Assembly (NCBI GenBank): GCA_019634895.1
Contig: JAHCAM010000014.1
Span: forward strand, 1 to 57,184
Direction: 5' to 3'
Length of the DNA: 57,184 nt
DNA from: Steroidobacteraceae bacterium
GTDB lineage: Bacteria; Pseudomonadota; Gammaproteobacteria; Steroidobacterales; Steroidobacteraceae
Below, piece after piece: positions 8,866 to 20,192 of this stretch. Position 1 is the stretch's first letter, and each line of letters opens with the position of its first letter. The position numbers and the translations under genes are program-made. The notes beneath the pieces were generated by a model. It searched no databases. It worked only from the letters and a program-made list of their open reading frames with translations, and had not been told where the DNA came from.

Positions 8866-9941
8866 CAGCCGTGCCTTCGCTCGAACTCGCGCATGAAGTC
8901 GACCAGGGCCTCGACTCCCTCCGCAGGCATTGCATTGTAGAGGCTCGCGCGCAGGCCGCCGACCGCGCGGTGACCCGCGAGATTGGCGAGGCCCGCCGCC
9001 TCTGACTCCTTCAGGAACACGGGCTCGAGCTCGGCCCTGGCCAGGCGGAACGGGACGTTCATCCACGAACGGCACTCGCGCGCCACGGGATTCGCGTAGA
9101 AGGACGATGCGTCGATCGCGTCGTAGAGCATCTCTGCCTTCATGCGATTGCGCTCTGCCATCGCCGCCAGCCCGCCCTCGCGCTTGAGCCACCGGAACAC
9201 CAGGCCGGCGACATACCAGGCGAACGTCGGCGGCGTGTTCTGCATGGAACCGGCCTCGGCCGCCGCGCGGTAGTCGAATACCAGCGGCGTGTCCGCGCGC
9301 GCGCGCCCGACCAGGTCCTCGCGCACGATCACGATGGCCAGTCCGGCCGGGCCGATGTTCTTCTGGGCGCCCGCGTAGATGACGCCGAAGCGCGAGACAT
9401 CGAGCGGCCGCGACAGGATCGTGGACGACATGTCCGCGACCAGCGGCGCACCCGCGCTCTCCGGCACGTACGGAAACTCCACCCCGTGGATGGTCTCGTT
9501 CGGCGTGTAATGCAGGTAGGCGGCGCCCGGCGTCAGCCGCAGCGCGGCCTGCGCCGGCACCGTCGAGTAGCGGCTCGCGGCCTCGTCCGCCGCCACGTTC
9601 ACACGCACGAAGCGGGTCGCCTCCGCGATCGTGCGCTGCGACCAGTGGCCGGTGACGAGGTAGTCCGCGCAGGCGTCCGTCGCGGCCAGATTGAGCGGCA
9701 CGGCCGAGAACTGCGCGGTCGCACCGCCCTGCATGAACAGCACGCGGTAGGAAGCCGGGATCGCGAGCAGGTCGCGCAGGTCGGCCTCGGCCTGCTGCGC
9801 AAGCGCGATGAAGTCGCGGCTCCGGTGACTGACCTCCATGACCGACATGCCGCCCTGCCAGTCGGTCAGCTCGTCGCGGACCTGCTCGAGCACGGGCAGC
9901 GGCAGCACTGCCGGACCCGCCGAGAAATTGAACACGCGCAA
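8865..9941 (-). CDS. serC: Phosphoserine aminotransferase
   Basis: Second step of serine synthesis, also used in pyridoxal phosphate synthesis. The protein begins (M)RVFNFSAGPAVLPLPVLEQ and contains the PLP lysine in YAGAQKNIGPAGLAIV near residue 194. It ends in the SerC-type EGVEALVDFMREFERRHG. No ATG precedes the conserved N-terminus; a TTG at 9941 gives a 358-residue protein of normal length, and a GTG at 9935 is the alternative. It begins 17 bases after gyrA. The gyrA-serC order is common in gammaproteobacteria. Confidence 0.95.
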   Translation of the reverse strand: MRVFNFSAGPAVLPLPVLEQVRDELTDWQGGMSVMEVSHRSRDFIALAQQAEADLRDLLAIPASYRVLFMQGGATAQFSAVPLNLAATDACADYLVTGHWSQRTIAEATRFVRVNVAADEAASRYSTVPAQAALRLTPGAAYLHYTPNETIHGVEFPYVPESAGAPLVADMSSTILSRPLDVSRFGVIYAGAQKNIGPAGLAIVIVREDLVGRARADTPLVFDYRAAAEAGSMQNTPPTFAWYVAGLVFRWLKREGGLAAMAERNRMKAEMLYDAIDASSFYANPVARECRSWMNVPFRLARAELEPVFLKESEAAGLANLAGHRAVGGLRASLYNAMPAEGVEALVDFMREFERRHG

Positions 9942-9958
9942 GGCAGATGCCCCGGTTC

Positions 9959-12511
<2,553 letters not shown>

Positions 12512-12557
12512 GCGGGTGTCGTTTTTCCCGGGAATTCAGGGGTCGAGGAAAGCGCGA

Positions 12558-12566
12558 ATTTTAGCA
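12558..12566 (-). promoter_or_regulatory. Candidate extended -10 promoter of gyrA
   Basis: The minus strand reads TGC-TAAAAT, an extended -10 with five of six TATAAT bases. The expected start is near 12551, leaving a leader of about 40 bases before the ATG at 12511. No clear -35 is seen. Confidence 0.4.
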
Positions 12567-12573
12567 CAGGGGG

Positions 12574-12579
12574 TATACT
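12574..12579 (+). promoter_or_regulatory. Candidate -10 box of ubiG
   Basis: TATACT (five of six) ends six bases before the ubiG ATG, so the transcript could begin on the start codon (leaderless). No -35 match is seen at 16-18 bases upstream. Confidence 0.4.
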
Positions 12580-12585
12580 TCCCGG

Positions 12586-13299
12586 ATGCAATCCGGCGCC
12601 AATGTCGACCCCGCGGAGATCGCGAAATTCGACGCCGCGGCCCCGCGCTGGTGGGACCCGGACGGCGAGTTCCGGCCCCTGCACGACCTGAACCCGGCGC
12701 GCCTCGACTACATCGAGGCGCGCGCCGGTGTCGCCGGCCGGCGCGTCCTGGATGTCGGTTGCGGCGGCGGCCTGCTGGCGGAAGGCATGGCCCGCCGCGG
12801 TGCCCGTGTCACCGGCATCGACCTTGCGCCGGGCGCCCTTGCTGTCGCGCGGCTGCACGCGCTCGAAACCGGCATCGAGGTCGATTACCGCGACACCGCC
12901 GTCGAAACTCTGGCCGCGGCCGAGCCCGGCAGCTATGACCTGGTGACCTGCCTCGAGATGCTGGAGCACGTGCCGGACCCTGCAGCGGTGCTGCAGGCGC
13001 TGGCGCGGCTCGTGCGGCCGGGCGGCGACGTCGTCTGCTCGACCATCAACCGCAACGCCAGGGCCTTTGCGCTCGCCATCGTGGGCGCCGAGTACCTGCT
13101 GCGGCTGCTGCCCAGGGGCACGCACCAGTACGCGCGCCTGATCCGCCCGTCGGAACTCGCGCGCTGGGCACGCGCCGCCGGCCTCGAGCTGCTGGATCTC
13201 GCCGGCCTCGAGTACAACCCCGCCACCCGCCGGGCGCGCGTGAGCACGGACCCGTCGGTCAACTACCTCGCCCACTTCCGCCGGCCGGCGCAAGGGTGA
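12586..13299 (+). CDS. ubiG: Ubiquinone biosynthesis O-methyltransferase
   Basis: A 237-residue SAM-dependent methyltransferase for both O-methylation steps of ubiquinone. It has the UbiG N-terminus ([20 protein letters not shown], then [17 protein letters not shown]), SAM motif I as [19 protein letters not shown] near residue 55, and motif post-I as [20 protein letters not shown] follows. It leads a tight run with gph, rmuC and a dehydrogenase; its stop overlaps the gph GTG by four bases (GTGA). This ubiG-gph neighbourhood, next to gyrA, is familiar from gammaproteobacteria. Confidence 0.96.
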   Translation: MQSGANVDPAEIAKFDAAAPRWWDPDGEFRPLHDLNPARLDYIEARAGVAGRRVLDVGCGGGLLAEGMARRGARVTGIDLAPGALAVARLHALETGIEVDYRDTAVETLAAAEPGSYDLVTCLEMLEHVPDPAAVLQALARLVRPGGDVVCSTINRNARAFALAIVGAEYLLRLLPRGTHQYARLIRPSELARWARAAGLELLDLAGLEYNPATRRARVSTDPSVNYLAHFRRPAQG

Positions 13300-13967
13300 C
13301 GCGCGACGGCATCCCGCGCGGCGTGCTGCTCGACCTCGACGGCACGCTGCTCGACACCGCGCCCGACATGGCGGACGCCCTCAACCGCCTGCGTGCCGAC
13401 GAGGGACTCGGAAGCCTGCCATTCGAGCACATCCGGCCGCACGTGTCGCACGGCGCACCCCGCCTCATCCGCGTCGGTTTCGGCGACCCGGAGCCGGAGC
13501 GTTTCGAGTCGCTGCGCGGCCGGTATCTGGCGATCTATCGCCAGGGTCTCGCCAATCGCACCCGGCTGTTCGACGGCTTCGAGGAAGTGCTCTCGACGCT
13601 CGAGCGCCGCGGGATCCCCTGGGGCGTCGTCACCAACAAGCCGGGATGGCTCACGGTCCCCCTGCTCGAACAACTCGGGCTCGCGGCTCGCAGCGCCTGC
13701 ATCGTCGCCGGCGACACGCTTGCCGAACGCAAGCCCCACCCGATGCCGTTGCTGCACGCCGCCAGCCTGCTCGGACTCGAGCCAGGGGCATGCCTTTATC
13801 TGGGCGATGCCGAGCGCGACGTGCAGGCGGCGCGCAACGCGGGCATGATTCCGCTGGTGGCCGGCTTCGGCTACCTGCACGATGGCGAGGACCCCGCCGC
13901 CTGGCGCCCTGACGGCATCCTGCACCGCCCCGGCGACCTGCTGGCCTGGCTGGACCTTGGGAACTGA
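13296..13967 (+). CDS. gph: Phosphoglycolate phosphatase, HAD family
   Basis: A 223-residue haloacid dehalogenase-type phosphatase. Motif I is LLDLDGTLLDTAPDM, with the nucleophilic and acid/base aspartates. The motif II threonine is in WGVVTNKPG, the motif III lysine in ERKPHPMPLLHAA, and the motif IV acidic pair in LYLGDAERDVQAARNAG. It removes phosphate from 2-phosphoglycolate, for example after repair of oxidised DNA ends. The start is GTG at 13296, overlapping ubiG. The related product MupP or another HAD substrate cannot be excluded from sequence alone. Confidence 0.85.
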   Translation: MTRDGIPRGVLLDLDGTLLDTAPDMADALNRLRADEGLGSLPFEHIRPHVSHGAPRLIRVGFGDPEPERFESLRGRYLAIYRQGLANRTRLFDGFEEVLSTLERRGIPWGVVTNKPGWLTVPLLEQLGLAARSACIVAGDTLAERKPHPMPLLHAASLLGLEPGACLYLGDAERDVQAARNAGMIPLVAGFGYLHDGEDPAAWRPDGILHRPGDLLAWLDLGN

Positions 13968-15196
13968 TGGAACTGGCAACCGCACTGCTGATCTTCTTCG
14001 CGCTGGCGATGGCGCTGGCGGCGGGCTGGTGGTTCGGCCGCCGCGCGGCCGCGCGGGCGCTCGAGGCCGAACGGACGCTCGCGCTCGATCGCGCCATGGA
14101 GCAGCTCGACCGGCGTTTCGACGACCTCGCCGGACGGCAGTTGCGCGAGAACATCGAGAACTTCCTGCGGCTCGCGAAGGAGAACCTCGGCCAGCACCAG
14201 CAGGCGGCCCAGAGCACGCTCAAGGAACGCGAGCAGGCGATCGAATCGCTGGTGAAGCCGATCCAGGAGTCGCTCGCGCGCACCTCGGAGGCGCTGCGCG
14301 AGATCGAGGCGGAGCGGCAGCGCGACTTCGGCAGCCTGCGCCAGCACCTGACGGACATGCGCGATACGCACACCGCGCTGCAGCGCGAGACGCGCAACCT
14401 GGTGCAGGCGCTCAGCAAACCGCAGGTGCGCGGCCAGTGGGGCGAGATTGCGCTGCGCCGGCTCGTGGAACTCGCCGGCATGACCGCGCACTGCGACTTC
14501 GAGGAGCAGGTGCACGTCGCCGGCGAGAACGGGGCATTGCGCCCGGACATGGTGATCCACCTGCCGGAGGGCCGCGACGTGGTGGTGGACGTCAAGACGC
14601 CGCTCGACGCCTACCTGCTCGCAGTCGAGGCCGGCAGCGACGAGGCGCGCACTGCGGCGCTCCGCCGCCATGCCCAGCACGTCTCCGAGCGCGTGCGGCT
14701 GCTTTCCTCCAAGAACTACGCGGCGCAATTCGAGAACGCGCCGCAGTTCGTGGTGCTGTTCCTGCCGGGCGACCAGTTCCTCTCGGCCGCGCTCGACCAG
14801 CAGCCCGACCTGCTCGATCGCGCGATGAGCGCCGACGTCATCCTGACCACGCCCTCCACCCTGCTGGCCCTGCTGAAGGCCGTGCACAGCGGCTGGCAGA
14901 GCGTGCGCCTCGCGGAGAACGCCGAGCGCATCCGCCACCTGGCCGAGGACCTCTATGCGCGGCTCGGCACCTTCCGCAACCATGTCGACAAGCTGGGCGG
15001 TTCGCTGGAAGCCAGCGTGCGCGCCTACAACGCCGCCGTCGGCTCGCTGCAGCGCAACGTGCTGCCCGGCGCGCGCAAGTTCACCGAGCTCGGCGTGCGC
15101 ACCGACAAGCCGCTCGAGGACCTGACTGAGATCGAGGTCGCCGTGCGCACGACCGACGGCACCACCCCCGAGCTTGCCCCACCCGAAGAACACTGA
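13967..15196 (+). CDS. rmuC: DNA recombination protein RmuC
   Basis: A 409-residue protein with one N-terminal membrane anchor (about residues 4-24, TALLIFFALAMALAAGWWFG), then a long coiled coil (about 30-145). The RmuC nuclease-like core follows: VRGQWGEIALRRLVELAGM, RPDMVIHLPEGRDVVVDVK, and later FVVLFLPGDQFLSAAL. RmuC limits inversions between short inverted repeats in E. coli; its biochemical activity is not well established. It starts one base into the gph stop (TGATG) and its end overlaps the next gene by 23 bases. Confidence 0.93.
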   Translation: MELATALLIFFALAMALAAGWWFGRRAAARALEAERTLALDRAMEQLDRRFDDLAGRQLRENIENFLRLAKENLGQHQQAAQSTLKEREQAIESLVKPIQESLARTSEALREIEAERQRDFGSLRQHLTDMRDTHTALQRETRNLVQALSKPQVRGQWGEIALRRLVELAGMTAHCDFEEQVHVAGENGALRPDMVIHLPEGRDVVVDVKTPLDAYLLAVEAGSDEARTAALRRHAQHVSERVRLLSSKNYAAQFENAPQFVVLFLPGDQFLSAALDQQPDLLDRAMSADVILTTPSTLLALLKAVHSGWQSVRLAENAERIRHLAEDLYARLGTFRNHVDKLGGSLEASVRAYNAAVGSLQRNVLPGARKFTELGVRTDKPLEDLTEIEVAVRTTDGTTPELAPPEEH

Positions 15197-15935
15197 GATT
15201 CCGGATCCGGCACCCGGCTCGCATGCCGGCCGGGTCATCCTCGTGACCGGCGCCGGCGACGGCATCGGGCAGGCGCTGGCGTTCGCGCTGGCGCGCCAGG
15301 GCGCGACGGTCGCGCTGCTCGGCCGCACGCAACGCAAGCTCGAGCGCACCTACGACCGCATCGTGGCAGACGGCGGCCCGGCACCGGCGCTGCTGCCGTT
15401 CAACCTCGAGACGGCCGCAGCACCCGAGTACGACGCACTGCACGACGCACTGGACCGCGAATTCGGGCGCCTCGACGGGCTGGCTCACGTCGCGGGCATC
15501 CTGGGCGTGCTCTCCCCGGTCGAGCACTACGACGTGCCGACCTGGTGCCGGGTGCTGCACGTCAACCTGACCGCCGCATTCATACTGACGCAGACAGTGT
15601 TGCCGCTGTTGCGACGCTCTCGAGATGCGTCGATCGTCTTCACGTCCAGCGGCGTCGGGCGGCATGGACGCGCCAACTGGGGCGCATACTCGGTTTCAAA
15701 ATTCGGCGTAGAGGGGCTCATGCAGGTGCTGGCCCACGAGATGTCCGGGACGACATCGGTACGGGTCAACTCCGTCAATCCCGGCCCGGTGCGCACTGCG
15801 ATGCGGCGGCAGGCTTTCCCGGCCGAGGACCCCGAAAGGCTGGTCCGGCCCGAGGCCGTCGTCGGCCCCTTCGTCTACCTGCTCGGACCCGCGAGCCGGG
15901 ACGTCAACGGCCGGTCCTTCGACTGCCAGCCTTGA
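15174..15935 (+). CDS. YciK-like short-chain dehydrogenase/reductase
   Basis: A 253-residue SDR with the NAD(P) motif VTGAGDGIGQALAFALARQG, the structural AGILG segment, the catalytic serine in IVFTSSGVGRHG, and Tyr/Lys in WGAYSVSKFGVEGL. It closely fits the YciK family, whose substrate is unknown; in other gammaproteobacteria it also lies next to ubiG-gph and near rluB. The only start that keeps the first strand of the Rossmann fold is TTG at 15174, inside the end of rmuC. Its 3' end overlaps the oppositely oriented rluB-like gene by 32 bases. Confidence 0.88.
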   Translation: MPHPKNTEIPDPAPGSHAGRVILVTGAGDGIGQALAFALARQGATVALLGRTQRKLERTYDRIVADGGPAPALLPFNLETAAAPEYDALHDALDREFGRLDGLAHVAGILGVLSPVEHYDVPTWCRVLHVNLTAAFILTQTVLPLLRRSRDASIVFTSSGVGRHGRANWGAYSVSKFGVEGLMQVLAHEMSGTTSVRVNSVNPGPVRTAMRRQAFPAEDPERLVRPEAVVGPFVYLLGPASRDVNGRSFDCQP

Positions 15936-16704
15936 GCCGTCCCGCGCGACGGCGTTCTTCGCCTTGCGGAAACGGGATGCCCGCGGCTTCGTGCAAGGAC
16001 CGCAGCTCGCCATCGGTGAGCGGCCGGCTGCGGCCGCGAGCCAGCGCGCGGTCCATCGCGATCGGCCCGAAGCGCGTGCGCAGCACGCGATTGGCTTCGA
16101 AGCCGCAGCGCTCGAACAGCCCCTTCAGGTCGCGGGGCCGCAGGCCGACGCAGCGCACGTGGACCCAGCGGTTGCTGGCCTCGCCGCCCGCGATCGCAAC
16201 CTCGGTCAGGCTGCCGGCCGACTCGTCGCCGGCGGCGGCCTGCATCACGCGCGGCACCGCCGGCTCGTCGAAATCACCGCGCACCCGCAGGCTGTACTCG
16301 CAGGAGATCTCGTGGCCACGGCGCGCCAGTGCGGCAGCGAGCCTGCCGTCGGTCACGAACAGCTCGAGACCTCCGTCGACCGCGGCCAGCGGACTGACCG
16401 GGATCCAGCGCCGCCCGGCCGACTGCGGCAGCCTTTCGAGCGAGCTCGGCGCCGTATCGGTTCCCGCGCGCACGCCTTCCTGCGCCGGCCGGTGATAGGC
16501 CAGGCCGAGCTGCACGTCCTTGCCCTTGCCGGCGAGACGCACCCGGCGCCCGTCGAGCCGGACGTCATCGCGCTCGTCCACGGGCTGGCCCGGCTGCGCC
16601 GGCTTGCCGTTGACCGTGACGCGGCCGGCCGCAATCCAGGACTCGACCTGCCGGCGTGATCCGACCCCGCGCGCCGCGAGTACCTTCTGGATGCGTTCAC
16701 GCAT
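15904..16704 (-). CDS. RluB-like protein, S4 domain plus degenerate pseudouridine synthase domain
   Basis: A 266-residue member of the RsuA/RluB group, which normally isomerises a uridine in 23S or 16S rRNA. An S4 RNA-binding domain occupies about residues 1-48 (IQKVLAARGVGSRRQVESWI, then VTVNG). The catalytic loop should read V-G-R-L-D-x-x-T-S-G-L-L; here it is V-S-P-L-A-A-V-D-G-G-L-E at 103-114, so the invariant aspartate is Ala107 and the preceding arginine is proline. The later conserved NREVRR segment is also lost (RPRDLKG). I checked these codons on the DNA. Position beside scpB matches rluB. It is probably inactive as a synthase or uses another residue; Asp110 is nearby. Confidence 0.85.
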   Translation of the reverse strand: MRERIQKVLAARGVGSRRQVESWIAAGRVTVNGKPAQPGQPVDERDDVRLDGRRVRLAGKGKDVQLGLAYHRPAQEGVRAGTDTAPSSLERLPQSAGRRWIPVSPLAAVDGGLELFVTDGRLAAALARRGHEISCEYSLRVRGDFDEPAVPRVMQAAAGDESAGSLTEVAIAGGEASNRWVHVRCVGLRPRDLKGLFERCGFEANRVLRTRFGPIAMDRALARGRSRPLTDGELRSLHEAAGIPFPQGEERRRAGRLKAGSRRTGR

Positions 16705-16731
16705 GGAACAGGCGGCCGCGGCCGCGCCGCA

Positions 16732-17355
16732 TCAGATCGCCGCGTCGGCGTCGTTCGCCGCCGGCAACCCCGCTGCCGCGGCCTGCACCGTCGGCGCGCC
16801 GGTGAACTCCAGCTGGATGCCGACGTCGTCCATGTCCTTGAGCGCGGCCAGCGACGGCAGTTCGTCCAGGCTCCTGAGCCCGAAGTAGTCGAGGAACTCG
16901 CGCGTCGTGCCCAGCAGCTCCGGGTGGCCCGGCACCTCGCGATGGCCGACCACGCGGATCCAGCCGCGCTCGGTCAGCGTGCGCACGATGTTCGGGTTGA
17001 CGGTGACGCCGCGCACGTCCTCGATCTCGCCGCGGGTGATCGGCTGGCGGTACGCGATCAGGGCCAGCGTCTCCAGCAGCGCGCGGGAGTAGCGGCTCGG
17101 GCGCTCCTGCCACAGGCGCGACAGGCGCGCCGCAAATGCGCTGCGCACCTGCAGCCGCCAGCCGCTCGCCACCTCCACCAGTTCGACGGGCCGTCCCTCG
17201 CATTCCCGCGCGAGTTCCGCCAGGGCCCGGCGCATGTCGGCGGCATCGGGCCGCTCGTACTCCTCGAACATCTCCCGCAGCTGGTCGACGCTGAGCGGCT
17301 GTCCGTACGCCAGCAGTGCGGCCTCGACGATGTGCTTCAGTTGTCCGCTGTCCAT
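16732..17355 (-). CDS. scpB: SMC-associated segregation protein ScpB
   Basis: A 207-residue winged-helix kleisin partner. It begins MDSGQLKHIVEAALLAYGQP and contains the ScpB hallmark ALLETLALIAYRQPITRGEI followed by IRGVxxNPN-type sequence (VRGVTVNPNIVRTLTERGWI). ScpB dimers bind ScpA and support SMC loading and chromosome segregation. The gene follows scpA by 11 bases on the same strand. Together with scpA and the smc gene in this window it completes the SMC complex. The C-terminal Ala-rich tail is not conserved. Confidence 0.95.
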   Translation of the reverse strand: MDSGQLKHIVEAALLAYGQPLSVDQLREMFEEYERPDAADMRRALAELARECEGRPVELVEVASGWRLQVRSAFAARLSRLWQERPSRYSRALLETLALIAYRQPITRGEIEDVRGVTVNPNIVRTLTERGWIRVVGHREVPGHPELLGTTREFLDYFGLRSLDELPSLAALKDMDDVGIQLEFTGAPTVQAAAAGLPAANDADAAI

Positions 17356-17366
17356 GTGGGGTCCCG

Positions 17367-18257
17367 TCAGGCGGTGGTGATCTCGACGTCCTCGATCTGC
17401 GGCGCGTCCGGATCGCGCGCCGCGCGCCGCGCATACAGCGGCTGGTAGGGCTCGGCCTGCGCAATGTCGATCAGTCCCTCGCGCAGCAGCTCGAGCAGCG
17501 CCGCGAACGTGACCGTCACGCCCATGCGGCCCTCTTCCGGCCGGAACAGGCGCACGAACTCCACCAGCCCCTCGCCCTCGAGCTGCGCCAGCACGTCCGA
17601 CATGCGCTGCCGCACGGACAGCGTTTCGCGCCGCACGTGCAGGCGCGCGAACATCGACGCGCGCTGCACGACGTCCTTGAACGCGACCAGCATCTCCTGC
17701 AGCGCGACCTCTGGGAGGATGCGGACCACCTGCCGGTGCGTGAGCTCCGCGTGCGCCTGGTGCAGGTCGCGGTCGAGGCGTGCCAGCCGGTCGATGTCCT
17801 CGGCGGCCTGCTTGAAGCGCTCGTACTCCTGCAGGCGGCGGACCAGCTCCGCGCGCGGGTCCTCTTCTTCCTGACCGGCTTCGCCGCTTCGCGGCAGCAG
17901 CATGCGTGACTTGATCTCGGCCAGCATCGCGGCCATCAGCAGGTACTCGCCGGCGAGTTCAAGGTCGAGTTCCTGCATCAGCTGGATGTATTCCATGTAC
18001 TGCCGGGTGATGTCCGCGATCGGGATGTCCAGCACGTCCAGGTTCTGGCGCCGGATCAGGTACAGCAGCAGGTCGAGCGGGCCCTCGAACGCTTCGAGGA
18101 AGACCTCCAGCGCCTGCGGCGGGATGTACAGGTCGCGCGGAACCTCGGTGACGGGTTCGCCGTCGACGATGGCGAAAGGCATCTCGCCCTGCTGCGGCGG
18201 CGGAGGTATGGGCGCGTCGGCGTCCGTGATCGTCGCGCTGTCAGCGATGTCGTTCAT
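17367..18257 (-). CDS. scpA: SMC kleisin subunit ScpA
   Basis: A 296-residue kleisin that bridges SMC heads. The N-terminal part has the ScpA signature FEGPLDLLLYLIRRQNLDVL, then IADITRQYMEYIQLMQELDL and GEYLLMAAMLAEIKSRMLLP. The C-terminal winged helix contains VTFAALLELLREG. An extra acidic and proline-rich N-terminal stretch of about 45 residues precedes the core. Its ATG overlaps the trpS stop by one base (TGATG). Confidence 0.95.
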   Translation of the reverse strand: MNDIADSATITDADAPIPPPPQQGEMPFAIVDGEPVTEVPRDLYIPPQALEVFLEAFEGPLDLLLYLIRRQNLDVLDIPIADITRQYMEYIQLMQELDLELAGEYLLMAAMLAEIKSRMLLPRSGEAGQEEEDPRAELVRRLQEYERFKQAAEDIDRLARLDRDLHQAHAELTHRQVVRILPEVALQEMLVAFKDVVQRASMFARLHVRRETLSVRQRMSDVLAQLEGEGLVEFVRLFRPEEGRMGVTVTFAALLELLREGLIDIAQAEPYQPLYARRAARDPDAPQIEDVEITTA

Positions 18258-19471
18258 CAGTAATCGAGGCCCACGGCGGCGCGCACTTCCAGCATTGTCT
18301 CACGGGCGACCTCCCGCGCGCGCCGGCAGCCCGAGTCCAGGATCTCCGCGACGCGCGCAGGCTCGGCTTCGTAGACCTTGGCCCGCTCGCGGATCGGGGC
18401 GAGCTCCGCGAGCACCGCATCGACCAGCGGCTTCTTGCACTCCAGGCAGCCGATGCCGGCCGAGCGGCAGCCGGCCTGCACCCAGGCCTGCGTCTCCGGG
18501 CTGGAGTAGATCTTGTGCAGGTCCCAGACCGGGCATTTCTCCGGGTCACCCGGGTCGCTGCGCCGCACGCGCGCGGGATCCGTCTGCATCGCCTTGAGCT
18601 TCTTCTCGACGCTCGCCGGGTCCTCGCGCAGCCGGATCGTGTTGTCGTAGGACTTGGACATCTTGCGTCCGTCCAGTCCCGGAACCTTCGGCGCCTTGGT
18701 CAGCATCACCTCCGGCTCGGGCAGGATTGCGCGACCGCCGCCGGCGAGGCCTCCCAGCAGACGCTCGCGGTCCTCGACCGTCAACTTCCGGCCCGACTCG
18801 ATCAGCGCACGCGCGCGGGCCAGCGCCTCGGTATTGCCATGCTCCTGGTACTGGCGCCGGAGGTCGAGATACTGCGCGGCGCCGTCGGTCCCCAGCTTCG
18901 CGGCCGCGCCCGCGACCCGGGCCGCGAAGTCCGGCTCGCGGCCACAGACGTTGTTGAAGCGGCGCGCGATCTCCCGCGTGATCTCGACGTGGGCGACCTG
19001 GTCCTCGCCGACCGGCACGTACGCGGGGCGGTACATCAGGATGTCGGCGCTCTGCAGCAACGGGTAGCCGAGGAAGCCGTAGGTGCTCAGGTCCCTGTCC
19101 TTGAGCTGCGCCATCTGGTCCTTGTAGGTCGGCACCCGCTCGAGCCAGGAGACCGGCGTGACCATGGACAGGATGAGGTGCAGTTCGGCGTGCTCCGGTA
19201 CGCGCGACTGCACGAAGATCGTGCAGGCGTTCGGGTCCAGCCCTGCGCCCAGCCAGTCGATCACGACCTCGCGGGTGTTGGCCTTGAAGGTCGCCGTGTC
19301 CTCGTAGCCGGTGGTAAGCGCGTGCCAGTCGGCGACGAAGAAGAAGCACTCGTAGCGGCCCTGCAGGCCGAGCCAGTTGACCAGGGCGCCGTGGTAGTTG
19401 CCGAGATGGAGCTGGCCCGTCGGCCGCATGCCGGAGACGACGCGTCGCTTCTGACCTGCACTTGCCGACAC
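18257..19471 (-). CDS. trpS: Tryptophan--tRNA ligase, long form
   Basis: Class I aminoacyl-tRNA synthetase. The HIGH-type motif is in MRPTGQLHLGNYHGAL and the KMSKS loop in GRKMSKSYDNTIRLR. The product is 404 residues against 334 in E. coli. The extra length lies mainly between these motifs (about residues 180-260), where some proteobacterial TrpRS proteins carry an insertion. The start is GTG at 19471. It heads the trpS-scpA-scpB-rluB run, an order widely conserved in gammaproteobacteria. Confidence 0.96.
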   Translation of the reverse strand: MSASAGQKRRVVSGMRPTGQLHLGNYHGALVNWLGLQGRYECFFFVADWHALTTGYEDTATFKANTREVVIDWLGAGLDPNACTIFVQSRVPEHAELHLILSMVTPVSWLERVPTYKDQMAQLKDRDLSTYGFLGYPLLQSADILMYRPAYVPVGEDQVAHVEITREIARRFNNVCGREPDFAARVAGAAAKLGTDGAAQYLDLRRQYQEHGNTEALARARALIESGRKLTVEDRERLLGGLAGGGRAILPEPEVMLTKAPKVPGLDGRKMSKSYDNTIRLREDPASVEKKLKAMQTDPARVRRSDPGDPEKCPVWDLHKIYSSPETQAWVQAGCRSAGIGCLECKKPLVDAVLAELAPIRERAKVYEAEPARVAEILDSGCRRAREVARETMLEVRAAVGLDY

Positions 19472-19481
19472 GCCGGCGCTC

Positions 19482-20153
19482 CTATGCGTTCAGCCCGAAG
19501 ATGGACATCAGCAGTCCGCGAAGATAGCTGATCGGCGGGCCGATCAGCGTCGCAAGCAGTCCCGGGATTGCGACCATGGCGAGAACGATGAACAGGCCAT
19601 AGGGCCGGACGGCGTCGAGCAGCCGGACCGCCGGCCCGCGCGGCAGCAGGTTGGACAGCAGCTGGCCGCCATCCAGCGGCGGTATCGGCAACAGATTGAA
19701 GATGGCCAGCAGCAGGTTGATCGTGATCCCCACCGCGGCCATCGACCCGATCCAGGCGCCGGCGACGCCGAGTTCCAGGCGCTGGCTCAGCATCATCAGG
19801 AAGGCCCAGCCGACCGCCATGGCGATATTGGCCAGCGGACCGGCGGCAGATACCCAGACCATGTTCGGCCGCGGATCGCGCATGTTGCGTGGATCGACCG
19901 GCACCGGCTTGGCCCAGCCGAACAGGAAGCCGCCGAGCCAGAGCAGCACGGCCGGCACCAGAACGGTGCCCACCGGATCGATGTGGCGGATCGGATTGAG
20001 GCTGAGACGGCCCTGCATCTCGGCGGTGCGGTCGCCGAACAGGCGGGCCACCCAGCCATGGGCGACTTCGTGCAGGGTAATGGCGAACAGGATCGGGATC
20101 GCGGCAATCGAGACGATCGTCAGAAAGGTCGCGACATCCATGGATCGTCCCAT
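19482..20153 (-). CDS. Site-2 protease family (M50) membrane metalloprotease
   Basis: A 223-residue multi-spanning membrane protein. The zinc motif HExxH is in FAITLHEVAHGWVARLFGD near residue 28, and the third-ligand region is in LPIPPLDGGQLLSNLLP near residue 140. There are about five hydrophobic segments. This short type lacks the PDZ domain of RseP and resembles the YwhC group, whose substrates are unknown. ATGs at 20153 and 20141 are both possible; a perfect TATAAT lies just upstream. It precedes trpS by ten bases and follows a YciO-like gene, a common gammaproteobacterial order. Confidence 0.9.
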   Translation of the reverse strand: MGRSMDVATFLTIVSIAAIPILFAITLHEVAHGWVARLFGDRTAEMQGRLSLNPIRHIDPVGTVLVPAVLLWLGGFLFGWAKPVPVDPRNMRDPRPNMVWVSAAGPLANIAMAVGWAFLMMLSQRLELGVAGAWIGSMAAVGITINLLLAIFNLLPIPPLDGGQLLSNLLPRGPAVRLLDAVRPYGLFIVLAMVAIPGLLATLIGPPISYLRGLLMSIFGLNA

Positions 20154-20162
20154 CGGGCGGCA

Positions 20163-20168
20163 ATTATA
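20163..20168 (-). promoter_or_regulatory. Candidate -10 box of the M50 protease-trpS-scpAB run
   Basis: A perfect TATAAT on the minus strand ends nine bases before the ATG at 20153, which would leave a leader of only a few bases. No -35 match is seen. Confidence 0.4.
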
Positions 20169-20192
20169 CGTGGCGCTGCAGGGCGCTGCCGC

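Noticed and set aside
8868..9192. Extended N-terminus of SerA through the end of serC
   Set aside because: The upstream part of that frame encodes nothing conserved and the TGATG junction with serC sets the start.
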